This document shows, in pieces, positions 5,886 to 13,520 of a stretch of 18,454 nt of DNA. The stretch's first letter is position 1. Each line of letters opens with the position of its first letter. Source of the DNA: an uncultured Clostridia bacterium. GTDB lineage: Bacteria > Bacillota > Clostridia > Oscillospirales > Ruminococcaceae. The notes under the pieces are model-generated. The model saw only the letters and a list, made by a program, of their open reading frames with translations. It ran no database searches and was not told the origin of the DNA. The stretch lies in the NCBI GenBank assembly GCA_937892655.1, contig CALBJC010000117.1:1-18454 (forward strand), written 5' to 3'. A program made the translations under genes and the position numbers.

Positions 5886-7481
5886 TTAACTTAAATCTGG
5901 TAATTCCTCTAAGGTTATAACCGCCTGGGATGAATAGATATCTATCCACTGTTCAGGGGTAGTATAAGCGTCTGTCAGCTCTCCTGCTTCATCCATTATG
6001 TATGAGCCGCCCCATACGCAAAACCACGCCCACATCGCTCTGTCACGAACCGAAAGCTCCGGCAAAACTGGGTTTGAGCATTCTGAAAGGGCGATAAGCT
6101 TATTTTGTGAAATGCCCTGAAGTGAGATAAAGGTTGAAAGCTGTGATGAAAAATCGCCGTCTTTGTAGATGTCAACCGAGATTATATCGCATTTATCGTC
6201 GCCGACATACCAGCTCTCTGACTGTGCGTTCCATATCCACAAGAGGTTGTTGAGATTATGATGACAGGTCATTCTCTCATACATCAAATCCCATAGCCAT
6301 AAATACGCATCCTTGCCCGCGCTGCCCCACCAGAACCAGCCGCCCGAAGCTTCGTGCAGAGGGCGCCAGAGGATAGTAACGTTTTCATCCTGAAGATATG
6401 AAAACTCCTTTGAGATAATATCAATATCGTGGATAAGCGCTAAGCATTCTTCAGATATTTCGCCGTTTGTAAACATAACCTGAAGCTCGTCAAAGGATTT
6501 TGTAGCTATATCCTTATCTGTCATCGCAAGCGCTAAATCAAAGCCTGTAACATCGCTGTAGCAGGAAAGCCCGTGCATAGGTGCCGCCCAGTGCCACATA
6601 TATGATACGATACCGCCCATATCAGACCATTGTTTTGCAATAGTCGTATCCCCGATAACAGAAGGGTCAGCCTCAATTGTGTATGAATACATATCGCCAA
6701 GGCGCAGTGCCGGGTATCTGCCCGTTAAGATATGAAGCTTTTCAGGCTCAACGTTTGCGCCAATTGACGCAAACTGCCCTGAAAGCAGCTTTTCACCGTA
6801 GATATCTGTGAGATACTTCAAAGTATTTTTTGTTTTCTCGTTTGCGTTTTCGTTTATAGGGGTTGCAGTTGCCTCAAAGGTGAGGGTAGTTGAAGATAGA
6901 TTAGCGTCGATCTCAATTTTATCAAACGCAATAGCCGCAGTTACCTCGATTATCTCAAAGCGGCATACTCCCTGCGGTAAGAATACATTTTCAAGGGTTA
7001 CCTTTTCAAAGCCGTCAGAGCCTTTTGTTATAATCTCGCCTACAAATTCGCCGTCGATGTAAAGGCGGTTGTTTTTCGGGGAGTCAGATGAAACAAAAAG
7101 GGAGATGTCGTAATGTTGAGATGAGGTTATCTCAATATCCATACTCCAATGTTCTTCAGAGTTTCTTGCAAACCCTGTAACATACCCATCACCTGTGTAG
7201 CCCTCACGGGTTGTGCCTATCTCCATTTTAGAGGTTAGGTTGCCAAGCTCCGCCTGATAAACAGCACTGTAGTCATTAGCGCTTATGTCGGGAACTTCTA
7301 TCGGTATATCCGCTAAGGTCGTTATCTCCTCTGATGAAATTTCATCAGGGGGAGGGGAGGTTACATCGCCTTGTGGCAGTGAAAACCCGGGGGTTTCATT
7401 TGAAACCGCAGAGCAGCCGCTCGCTAGTAAGCATGCCATACAAAGCGTTATGCAAAGCAGATTTTTCAATGCTTTTTTCAT
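5886..7481 (-). CDS. GH26 beta-mannanase lipoprotein with CBM35-like domain
   Basis: 531 aa. Residues 1-22 are a lipoprotein signal with lipobox LASGC (Cys23), followed by a Pro/Glu/Thr/Ser-rich linker, so the enzyme is tethered to the outer face of the membrane. Residues about 75-192 form a beta-sandwich resembling CBM35 carbohydrate-binding modules. Residues about 203-510 are a GH26 domain: RPLHEASGGWFWWG contains the acid/base Glu377 and ALSECSNP the nucleophile Glu467, with LSGQ, WHW and LLWIWNA as further family segments. GH26 enzymes cut internal beta-1,4-mannosidic bonds (a few have other specificities). AGAAAGG sits 7 nt before ATG 7481 and overlaps the stop of the upstream GH95 gene, 13 nt away, so the two are co-transcribed and probably translationally coupled. 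Confidence 0.92.
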   Translation of the reverse strand: MKKALKNLLCITLCMACLLASGCSAVSNETPGFSLPQGDVTSPPPDEISSEEITTLADIPIEVPDISANDYSAVYQAELGNLTSKMEIGTTREGYTGDGYVTGFARNSEEHWSMDIEITSSQHYDISLFVSSDSPKNNRLYIDGEFVGEIITKGSDGFEKVTLENVFLPQGVCRFEIIEVTAAIAFDKIEIDANLSSTTLTFEATATPINENANEKTKNTLKYLTDIYGEKLLSGQFASIGANVEPEKLHILTGRYPALRLGDMYSYTIEADPSVIGDTTIAKQWSDMGGIVSYMWHWAAPMHGLSCYSDVTGFDLALAMTDKDIATKSFDELQVMFTNGEISEECLALIHDIDIISKEFSYLQDENVTILWRPLHEASGGWFWWGSAGKDAYLWLWDLMYERMTCHHNLNNLLWIWNAQSESWYVGDDKCDIISVDIYKDGDFSSQLSTFISLQGISQNKLIALSECSNPVLPELSVRDRAMWAWFCVWGGSYIMDEAGELTDAYTTPEQWIDIYSSQAVITLEELPDLS

Positions 7482-7494
7482 TTTAAAGCCTTTC

Positions 7495-9750
7495 TTATTC
7501 TACAATAGGTTTAATAATTATCTTCTGATTTGGTTTTGTTTTTATTGAAAGTGAGTTTTCTAGTGAGGTAAAACGCTCGCCGTCTGTTATCGCTTCAAAA
7601 GCAAAGCTTAGCATAACATTTAAGTCGCTGCCGCTTTTTGAGATGATCTGAGCCTCTGTGAGCCTGCCATTATCCCATTTAGCCGATACCTCAAAATTGC
7701 CTCTTGCCATAAAGCCTGAAAACTCACCGCTTGCCCATTTTGAAGGCAGGGCAGGCAAAAGATATAAAACGCCGTTATTACTTTGTAAAAGAGCCTCTGT
7801 AATCCCGGCCGCACCGCCGAAGTTGCCGTCGATCTGAAACGGCGGATGAGAGTCAAAGAGGTTAGGGTTTGTCGAATGTGAAAGCAGAGCCTTTACATTT
7901 TCATAAACCTTTTCTCCGTCATAAAGCCTTGCAAAAAGGTTTATAATCCAGGCTCTTGACCAGCCCGTATGACCGCCGCCGTGGGATAAGCGTCTGTCAA
8001 GGGTAGCCCTTGCAGCATCAGCAAGCCCAGGCGTTTTGATTTTTGAAATCATATCGGCAGGGTATAGCGCAAAGAGCTGAGAAATATGTCTGTGGCCGGG
8101 CTCAGCCTCGTCATAATCCTCTGCCCATTCCATAATCTGCCCGTATTTGCCTATCTCGGGTTTTGGCAGTTTATCACGAAGCGGGGTAAGATGCAAAGCT
8201 CTGTCATCCCCTAAAATCTCACAGCCCTCGATACAGGCTGTAAAAAGCTCATATATGATCTGGCTGTCCATTGAAGGTCCGATACAAAGGCATCCGCTTG
8301 AACCGCTTTTTGTGATATATGTGTTTTCAGGTGAAACTGAAGGGCAAGTAACCAATCTGCCTTTTTTATCCTCGATAAGGAAATCTTCAAAGAAAAGAGC
8401 CGCCTCTAAAAGAGTATCAATCTTTTCTTTTAAAAACTCTTTATCCTGAGTAAACTTATAATGCTCCCATATATGAGTACAAAGCCAGGCAGCGCCCATA
8501 GGCCACTGCGTTGCAGGCATCCATAAATCCTGCGGCGCTGTATCGCCCCATAGGTCAGTATTGTGGTGACAGCAAAAGCCGCGGCAGTCATACATTACCT
8601 TTGCAGTTTCTCTGCCGTTTTCTCTTACCTTTTCTAAAAGGTCAAAAAGCGGAGTATGAAGCGATGATAAGTTCAGCGTTTCAGCGCACCAGTAATTCAT
8701 CTGAGCGTTTATATTTACAGTAAATCTGCCGCCCCACGCAGGCCACATATCCTTATTCCATATGCCCTGCAAATTCAGCGGCAATGTGCCTTCACGGCTG
8801 CCTGAAATCAAAAGGTATCTTGCAAAAGCGTGATAAAGCACAACAAGCTCATTGTCATCACTGCCATTTCTGACTGCTAAAAGTCTTTCATTTGTAGGCT
8901 TTAAATTATTGCCACAAGTTTTACATAGAGTAAATTTAACTCTATCAAAATACTCTCTGTAATCGCTGATGTGCTCGTTTTTGAGGCTCTCAAAGTCCTT
9001 TTTGATAGCGTCTTTGATGTGTGTGTATGAGTCAAGCGCTCTGTAGCTGGTATGTGCAGTTACAAAGATAGTTACCTCGCTTGAGTTTTCGACAACAATG
9101 AAATTACCGTAGTTTTTAACCTCGCCGTCGGCTGAGGTAGCGCCTAAGTGCGCTGTAAAATAAAGCTCGCCCATTGAGCCTTCCATTTTAAAAATGCCGT
9201 TTTCTATTGCCTTGTAGTCATCAAAATAGTCATCTCTGCCGTCAAGGCGCACTTTAAGTGTAATGGCGTTTGCCTTGTCAGCCTTTATGTTCACAATAAG
9301 GGCGTTTGCAGGATGTGAGGCGATAACCTCTCTTGTATATGTAACGCCGCTTGATGAAAACACGGTTTTGCAGACAGCATTTTCAAGGTCAAGAGTTCTT
9401 TGATAGTTATCGTAGCTATCAACTTCCTGCTCGATTATCAGGTCGCAAAGCGGCATATAGTGACGGCAGTTTGTAGTAGTGCCGCAAAAAGCGTCGTTGA
9501 CTATTGCCTCGGCCTCTGCGATTTTTTCTTCAAACAAAAGCTCTCTTACTCTCTGCAGATTTTCAAGTGCCTGCGGATTGTTGCGGTCTCTTTTCTTGCC
9601 CGACCATACAGAGTCTTCATTTAGCTGAATAGTTTCTCTTTTAACCTCGCCAAAAACCATACCGCCTATTCTGCCGTTGCCGACAGGCAGGGCTTCATCC
9701 CAGTTTGAAGCGGGTGAGATGTATTTTAACATTAAGCTTTCAGATTTCAT
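7495..9750 (-). CDS. GH95 alpha-L-fucosidase / alpha-L-galactosidase
   Basis: 751 aa with no signal peptide, so cytosolic, where it would act on imported oligosaccharides. Inverting GH95 enzymes remove alpha-1,2-linked L-fucose or, in some members, alpha-L-galactose. Visible: N-terminal LPVGNGRIGGMVFG and IQLNEDSVWSG (beta-sandwich domain), NLQGIWN (326-332), TVNINAQMNYW with Asn346 and Asn348 matching the catalytic asparagines of Bifidobacterium AfcA, the Glu-containing EAEPGHRHISQLF (548-560) around the general acid, and QIDGNFGG (639-646) with Asp641. The length is slightly short of the usual 780 or so residues but the domains look complete. GAGGGG lies 9 nt before ATG 9750. It is the first gene of an operon with the GH26 lipoprotein. 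Family is sure; fucose versus galactose is not decided. Confidence 0.92.
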   Translation of the reverse strand: MKSESLMLKYISPASNWDEALPVGNGRIGGMVFGEVKRETIQLNEDSVWSGKKRDRNNPQALENLQRVRELLFEEKIAEAEAIVNDAFCGTTTNCRHYMPLCDLIIEQEVDSYDNYQRTLDLENAVCKTVFSSSGVTYTREVIASHPANALIVNIKADKANAITLKVRLDGRDDYFDDYKAIENGIFKMEGSMGELYFTAHLGATSADGEVKNYGNFIVVENSSEVTIFVTAHTSYRALDSYTHIKDAIKKDFESLKNEHISDYREYFDRVKFTLCKTCGNNLKPTNERLLAVRNGSDDNELVVLYHAFARYLLISGSREGTLPLNLQGIWNKDMWPAWGGRFTVNINAQMNYWCAETLNLSSLHTPLFDLLEKVRENGRETAKVMYDCRGFCCHHNTDLWGDTAPQDLWMPATQWPMGAAWLCTHIWEHYKFTQDKEFLKEKIDTLLEAALFFEDFLIEDKKGRLVTCPSVSPENTYITKSGSSGCLCIGPSMDSQIIYELFTACIEGCEILGDDRALHLTPLRDKLPKPEIGKYGQIMEWAEDYDEAEPGHRHISQLFALYPADMISKIKTPGLADAARATLDRRLSHGGGHTGWSRAWIINLFARLYDGEKVYENVKALLSHSTNPNLFDSHPPFQIDGNFGGAAGITEALLQSNNGVLYLLPALPSKWASGEFSGFMARGNFEVSAKWDNGRLTEAQIISKSGSDLNVMLSFAFEAITDGERFTSLENSLSIKTKPNQKIIIKPIVE

Positions 9751-9785
9751 ATATATTAACCCCTCAAAAATATCTATACTATTTT

Positions 9786-9814
9786 ATGATACCACAAAAA
9801 TAGCGTTTTTACAA
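9786..9814 (-). promoter_or_regulatory. Promoter of the GH95-GH26 operon with overlapping operator motif
   Basis: Minus strand TTGTAA (9814-9809), 17-bp spacer, TATCAT (9791-9786). The spacer and -35 contain TGTAAAAACGCTATTTTT (9813-9796), shared with the GH130 leader, which is a natural repressor position. Confidence 0.65.
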
Positions 9815-9866
9815 CAAACAACACTAAAAAAGTTGTAATTTGTCGGTATAAATTTGTTGCAAATTT
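9809..9866. promoter_or_regulatory. Inverted repeats between divergent promoters
   Basis: TTACAAC (9809-9815) and GTTGTAA (9832-9838) form an inverted repeat 16 nt apart, the first arm being the GH95 -35 region. A second palindrome, AAATTTG-TTG-CAAATTT (9850-9866), covers the -35 of the divergent gene at 9916. Possible regulator sites; inference. Confidence 0.35.
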
Positions 9867-9885
9867 TATAAATGTATGGTAAAAT
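9857..9885 (+). promoter_or_regulatory. Promoter of the 9916-10542 gene
   Basis: TTGCAA (9857-9862), 17-bp spacer, TAAAAT (9880-9885). Confidence 0.65.
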
Positions 9886-9915
9886 AAGCTATACTGAAAA
9901 AACAGGGGTGAGAAA

Positions 9916-10542
9916 ATGGACTTTGTTTCAGAAAGAGATGTTATGAATAAGCTGTCAGAGGCTATCTGCTGTGCGGCTGTAAATATGTTTTATACAACAA
10001 AGTACCTATACTCTGTTGCAAGAAAGGGCTTTTATACAAAAGAGGCTTCAGCGGCAATCGTTGAATCGTTAAAGGATGTTACAAATGCAGGTGCCAGCCG
10101 CAGCTGCGGTATAAAAATCGAGCCTAAAATCTGGGATGAGCTTGATAACCCCGGGTTTGAAGCATTGCCATCAGTTATTGCGTATTCCTTTGCGGTGAGA
10201 GTGCCAGTTTTGCAGAAGGTGAGCGTTACCCACAGAAAGCCTATGGATAAAAAACAGCTTGAAAGGCTTTATGAAAACTGCTTTTTCAAGGGTGCTCAGA
10301 GCTGTACCGATGTTTTGGAAAGCTATGATGAAAACTTAAAACTTATGAAAAAGAAAAAGGAATTAGCGCCATATAATTCGCAGTGGCTTTGTACATATCT
10401 TGCAAGAATCTGCCCCGGTTTTGATACTCTGACAAATCAGAATTTATTTATCTTCGGTGCGCTTTCGGTTTATTTACCGCTTTTCTGGGATAAGCTTGAA
10501 GAGCGGCTTTGCGAGATAGTGCTTGATAATGCAATAAACTAA
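9916..10542 (+). CDS. Unrecognised helical protein, 208 aa
   Basis: I do not recognise a family. No signal peptide; the sequence looks mainly alpha-helical and has about nine cysteines without a clear metal-site spacing. A C-terminal hydrophobic stretch (about 175-192) may be a buried helix rather than a true membrane segment, because Lys/Asp/Arg residues follow it closely in an amphipathic pattern. ATG 9916 follows GGGGTGAG (9905-9912). The gene diverges from the GH95 operon and is followed by a hairpin terminator and then by the S41 peptidase gene, with which it may be partly co-transcribed by read-through. Confidence 0.75.
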   Translation: MDFVSERDVMNKLSEAICCAAVNMFYTTKYLYSVARKGFYTKEASAAIVESLKDVTNAGASRSCGIKIEPKIWDELDNPGFEALPSVIAYSFAVRVPVLQKVSVTHRKPMDKKQLERLYENCFFKGAQSCTDVLESYDENLKLMKKKKELAPYNSQWLCTYLARICPGFDTLTNQNLFIFGALSVYLPLFWDKLEERLCEIVLDNAIN

Positions 10543-10547
10543 AAATC

Positions 10548-10585
10548 AGCCATTTTTTACCTTTGTAAAAAGTGGCTTTTGTTTT
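10548..10585 (+). terminator. Intrinsic terminator between the unknown gene and the S41 gene
   Basis: A 13-bp stem with one G-U pair (10548-10560 with 10565-10577), 4-nt loop, then TTTGTTTTA. I see no usable promoter between it and the next gene, since the only candidate (TTGTAA, 16 bp, TATATA ending at 10590) would start inside the ribosome binding site. Read-through may therefore supply the S41 gene. Confidence 0.75.
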
Positions 10586-10603
10586 ATATACGGAGGCTAA
10601 ATT

Positions 10604-11965
10604 ATGCAAAATTTAACTGATGAGCTTAAAATCTACGAGCTTTCTAAAATCTGGAAAGAGGCTGAATATAACTTTGCATTCTGGGATAAGGTAGATATTG
10701 ATTGGGATAGCGAGTATAAAAAAGCGCTGTCAAGGATTTTAAAAACAACTGATATTTATGAATATTACAAGGAATTATCCCGCTTTATTTCCCTTTTGAA
10801 TGACGGTCATACCTTTGTTGGCTATCCTGTATCTGTTATGCAGGATGTAAATTATTTTTCTATGCTGCCTATATATGTATTCCCGTTTGAAGACGGAATT
10901 TTTGTTCTAAATGTTACAGAGAATTTTAAGGATAAAATCCCTCTTTACAGTAGGCTCAAAAAGGTAAACGGCATTGATGTTTATGAGTATTTAAGAGAAA
11001 ACTGTTATCCGTATATCTGGCATGCAAACGAAGAAAGCTGCAGCATCAGTGCGGTAAATGAACTGATTTATGGCAGACTGGGTACAAGCGATAGTTTTAC
11101 CTTTGAAAAGGATAATGAAGAATTTGAAATTGCGCTTGAAAGAGTGGATCCTACAAAGGTAACGTGGGCAGTAACGGGTGCTGTAAGGCACAATAAATAC
11201 GAAAACAAGTTAATCTGTAAATCTGATACCGCAAAGGTTTATATGACAGATGAAAATATTGCTGTTATAAAAATAATATCGTTTGTAGACGGCAGCTTGC
11301 CGCAAAAGGTATTTGATTGCTTTGATGATATAAAAAATGCAAAGGGCTATATCATCGACTTGCGCGCAAACGGTGGTGGCAACAGCGAGTTTGCCAACGA
11401 TATTGCGTCGATGTTTATAAAGGGCGATATAAAAAACGCACCATTTGAAACTCAGAGGTATGAGCCTGCATTCAAGGCGTGGGCGGTATACAGAGATGAT
11501 TTTGATGGCGTTACAAAAGAGGAATATAAAAGCAGATTTTCAGATGCTGAAAGCCAAAAAGCCTATGAGATGAGCAAAAACATATCCTATGTAAGCTATG
11601 AGGGTGAGGCGTTTTCATCAAATGCCCCGGGAAAGCTTGAAGGAAAGGTTGTTATACTTGCAAACGCCAATACCGCCTCTGCGGCTGAGGATTTTATTGA
11701 TACTATGAGATTTTATACTAATGCTACTCTTATAGGTACCAATACCGCTGGTACAACTGGCGAGCCATTATATCAAAATTTAGAAAGTGGCGGCTTTTTC
11801 AAAATATGTACCTGTAGATGTGATGCGCAAAATGGTGAAGATGTTTACAACAAGGGCTTTGCCCCTGATATCAAGGTAGGTTCAAAATTAACCGATTTTA
11901 TATCGGGCGATGACCCTGCGCTGAAAAAAGCAATAGAACTGATAAACAAAAGCTCCGCAGAATAA
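10604..11965 (+). CDS. S41 family (tail-specific/C-terminal processing-like) peptidase, no signal peptide
   Basis: 453 aa. S41 peptidases use a catalytic serine in the fold seen in CtpA and the tricorn core. Visible: an N-terminal helical region with NDGHTFVGYP (66-75), typical of S41 helper domains; a PDZ-like segment (about 97-130) with LKKVNGIDVYEYL; and the protease core with GYIIDLRANGGGNSEF (248-263), ILANANTASAAEDF (351-364) holding the likely nucleophile Ser359 and Glu362, and TNTAGTTGEP, with GFAPDI near the end. There is no signal peptide or lipobox, so it is predicted cytosolic, unlike most CtpA-type enzymes. GGAGG (10592-10596) precedes ATG 10604 at 7 nt. The stop codon lies in the loop of its own terminator. 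The substrate is unknown. Confidence 0.88.
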   Translation: MQNLTDELKIYELSKIWKEAEYNFAFWDKVDIDWDSEYKKALSRILKTTDIYEYYKELSRFISLLNDGHTFVGYPVSVMQDVNYFSMLPIYVFPFEDGIFVLNVTENFKDKIPLYSRLKKVNGIDVYEYLRENCYPYIWHANEESCSISAVNELIYGRLGTSDSFTFEKDNEEFEIALERVDPTKVTWAVTGAVRHNKYENKLICKSDTAKVYMTDENIAVIKIISFVDGSLPQKVFDCFDDIKNAKGYIIDLRANGGGNSEFANDIASMFIKGDIKNAPFETQRYEPAFKAWAVYRDDFDGVTKEEYKSRFSDAESQKAYEMSKNISYVSYEGEAFSSNAPGKLEGKVVILANANTASAAEDFIDTMRFYTNATLIGTNTAGTTGEPLYQNLESGGFFKICTCRCDAQNGEDVYNKGFAPDIKVGSKLTDFISGDDPALKKAIELINKSSAE

Positions 11966-11986
11966 TCTGCGGAGCTTTTGTTTTTT
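11948..11986. terminator. Bidirectional terminator overlapping the S41 stop codon
   Basis: A perfect 14-bp stem (11948-11961 with 11966-11979) with a 4-nt loop is followed by GTTTTTTC on the plus strand; on the minus strand it ends in TTTTGTTTATC. The S41 stop TAA (11963-11965) is in the loop. It also serves the convergent GH5 gene. Confidence 0.9.
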
Positions 11987-12023
11987 CATGATATTTTCGA
12001 TTATTGTAACGGGGAAAATGTCA

Positions 12024-13211
12024 TTAGTTGTAAGCGGCCTTCATCAGAGCGTCAACGATCTCCTGATATGAAAACTTGTTCATATCTCTGCTGTAAAGCC
12101 CGAAAGCCTCGCCTGGGGAGAACATACAGTTATTATCCCACCATACGCAAGGTATGCCGTATTTCTGAGCCTCGTCAACGTAAAACTCTGCCCAGAGTGC
12201 TCTGTCTGCGGTATTGCCGCCCTTTGCTCTTGCGCCGAATTCACCGATGATAACAGCTGTACCGTTTTGCAAGTAGCATTTGTCGATAAGCTCCATTAAG
12301 CTTGTGATTGGCTTTGTATGGGTTTCATTGTCAGGCTGGAAAATGTTGAATTCGCTGTCAGAGAGTGCAAAGTTGTATGGAATATATGCGTGAAGTGATA
12401 CGATAACCTTGTCATCGTCGGGAATTTCCAGCGCATACATTGCCTGACCGCCCGAGTTTGCAGCGTAGGTTGGTATCATAAGGTGACGCAGAGGGTTATT
12501 GCCTGGTGCCTGTCTGATAGTATTTACAAAATCAGCATTGAGCTTATTTACAACGTCCCAGCCCTCCTGGTCGCCGCCCGACCATTCAACGTTTGTGCCT
12601 ACCTTTCGAGGTTCGTTCATACCTTCAAAAATGAGGTGTTCATCATAATTCTGAAAACGGTATGCAATCTGTGTCCATAAAGCTGTCAAAATCTCTGAAG
12701 CCTTTTCGTAGTTATCGTAGTATGGATAATTCCAGCTTTCGTGGTGAAGATTTAATATTACAAAAACATCATTGTCAATAGCATAGTCAACAACCTGCTG
12801 AACTCTGTCAAGCCACGCAGTATCGATGTTATATTCCTCATCAAAATGCTTCTCCCAGGTTACAGGGATTCTGATAATGTTAAAGCCTGCTCCTACAACG
12901 TCATCAATCATCTTCTTTGTTGTTACAGGGTTGCCCCAGGAGGTTTCTGCAGAAAGCCCGTTGCCGCCAGTAGCGTCAAGAGTATTGCCCAAAGACCAGC
13001 CGATTTTAATTTCCTTTACAAGCTCCATTGATGAAATATCTCTTATCTCCATTACTTCACCGAGCTTGTCAGCCTCGTTTACAACTGCCTGAGTGGTAGC
13101 TGTAGTATCATCGGTACTGCTCTTATCGTCATTGCCGCAGCCTGCGAGGGTGAGGGCAAAAACTGCCGCACTTATTACAGAAAGAATTTTTGTAAGTCTT
13201 ATTGTTTTCAT
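12024..13211 (-). CDS. GH5 endo-beta-glucanase lipoprotein (GH5_4-like)
   Basis: 395 aa. A lipoprotein signal (1-24, lipobox LTLAGC, Cys25) is followed by a Ser/Thr/Asp-rich linker to about residue 50, then one GH5 domain; there is no CBM or dockerin. Motifs: IKIGWSLGNTLDA (68-80), SWGNP (91-95), IRIPVTWEKH, LNLHHE (153-158), GMNEPR with acid/base Glu200, IPTYAANSGG, SLHAYIPYNF, and IIGEFGA with nucleophile Glu324. This pattern fits GH5_4, which contains endoglucanases, xyloglucanases and lichenases; the precise substrate cannot be decided here. The enzyme would act at the outer membrane face. GAAAGGA lies 9 nt before ATG 13211. The gene is monocistronic, with a promoter and an upstream LacI-like site shared with the GH130 gene. 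Confidence 0.93.
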   Translation of the reverse strand: MKTIRLTKILSVISAAVFALTLAGCGNDDKSSTDDTTATTQAVVNEADKLGEVMEIRDISSMELVKEIKIGWSLGNTLDATGGNGLSAETSWGNPVTTKKMIDDVVGAGFNIIRIPVTWEKHFDEEYNIDTAWLDRVQQVVDYAIDNDVFVILNLHHESWNYPYYDNYEKASEILTALWTQIAYRFQNYDEHLIFEGMNEPRKVGTNVEWSGGDQEGWDVVNKLNADFVNTIRQAPGNNPLRHLMIPTYAANSGGQAMYALEIPDDDKVIVSLHAYIPYNFALSDSEFNIFQPDNETHTKPITSLMELIDKCYLQNGTAVIIGEFGARAKGGNTADRALWAEFYVDEAQKYGIPCVWWDNNCMFSPGEAFGLYSRDMNKFSYQEIVDALMKAAYN

Positions 13212-13243
13212 AAATTTAGTTCCTTTCTTTTAATCCAAAAATT

Positions 13244-13272
13244 ATTTTATCACATACTTTTTTATATTGCAA
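13244..13272 (-). promoter_or_regulatory. Promoter of the GH5 gene
   Basis: Minus strand TTGCAA (13272-13267), 17-bp spacer, TAAAAT (13249-13244), start near 13237. Confidence 0.7.
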
Positions 13273-13276
13273 ACAT

Positions 13277-13290
13277 CGAAAACGTTCTAT
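13277..13290. promoter_or_regulatory. LacI/CcpA-like operator upstream of GH5
   Basis: CGAAAACGTTCTAT matches the cre consensus at 11 of 14 positions and shares GAAAACGTT with the GH130 upstream site. Its centre is 11.5 bp upstream of the -35 edge, which is 21 bp and 42 bp from the two GH130 site positions measured the same way. Confidence 0.4.
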
Positions 13291-13369
13291 ACACAAAACT
13301 TTTAGAATTTATTTTTTCGCTATGGTATATAGCCTATAGCCCCTATCCCAAAATGCCTTTGAAATTACG

Positions 13370-13398
13370 TTGACCGAAAATTTTTTATATGGTAAAAT
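13370..13398 (+). promoter_or_regulatory. Sigma-A promoter P1 of the MerR-ABC operon
   Basis: TTGACC (13370-13375), 17-bp spacer, TAAAAT (13393-13398); leader of about 115 nt that contains both ACGCTGCGT sites. Confidence 0.6.
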
Positions 13399-13451
13399 AT
13401 GGGGTAGGAAATAGGCGTAAAATATGAACAATTTGTAAAATACACTATGTT

Positions 13452-13497
13452 ACGCTGCGTCAGGTATTGCTTGTAACGCTGCGTAATGAGCTAAAAT
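13452..13497 (+). promoter_or_regulatory. MerR-type promoter P2 with repeated palindromic operator
   Basis: TTGCTT (13467-13472), 19-bp spacer, TAAAAT (13492-13497). The long 19-bp spacer is typical of promoters activated by MerR proteins. The palindrome ACGCTGCGT lies in the spacer (13476-13484), and an identical copy lies 24 bp upstream (13452-13460). Autoregulation by the MerR gene is inferred. Confidence 0.6.
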
Positions 13498-13520
13498 GGC
13501 ATTAAAGGAGGCAGGATGCT

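Larger units (their letters stand above)
13212..13520. other. 309-bp divergent intergenic region between GH5 and the MerR operon
   Basis: Holds the GH5 promoter and operator on the minus side, two candidate promoters of the MerR operon (13370-13398 and 13467-13497) and two copies of the palindrome ACGCTGCGT. I see no small gene or RNA gene in it. Confidence 0.7.

Noticed and set aside
6808..7062. Plus-strand frames inside GH26, GH95 and GH5 genes.
   Set aside because: They lie antisense to genes with clear catalytic motifs and have no independent start signals.
10563..10590. Promoter TTGTAA-N16-TATATA before the S41 gene.
   Set aside because: It would start transcription inside or after the GGAGG site, leaving no usable ribosome binding site.
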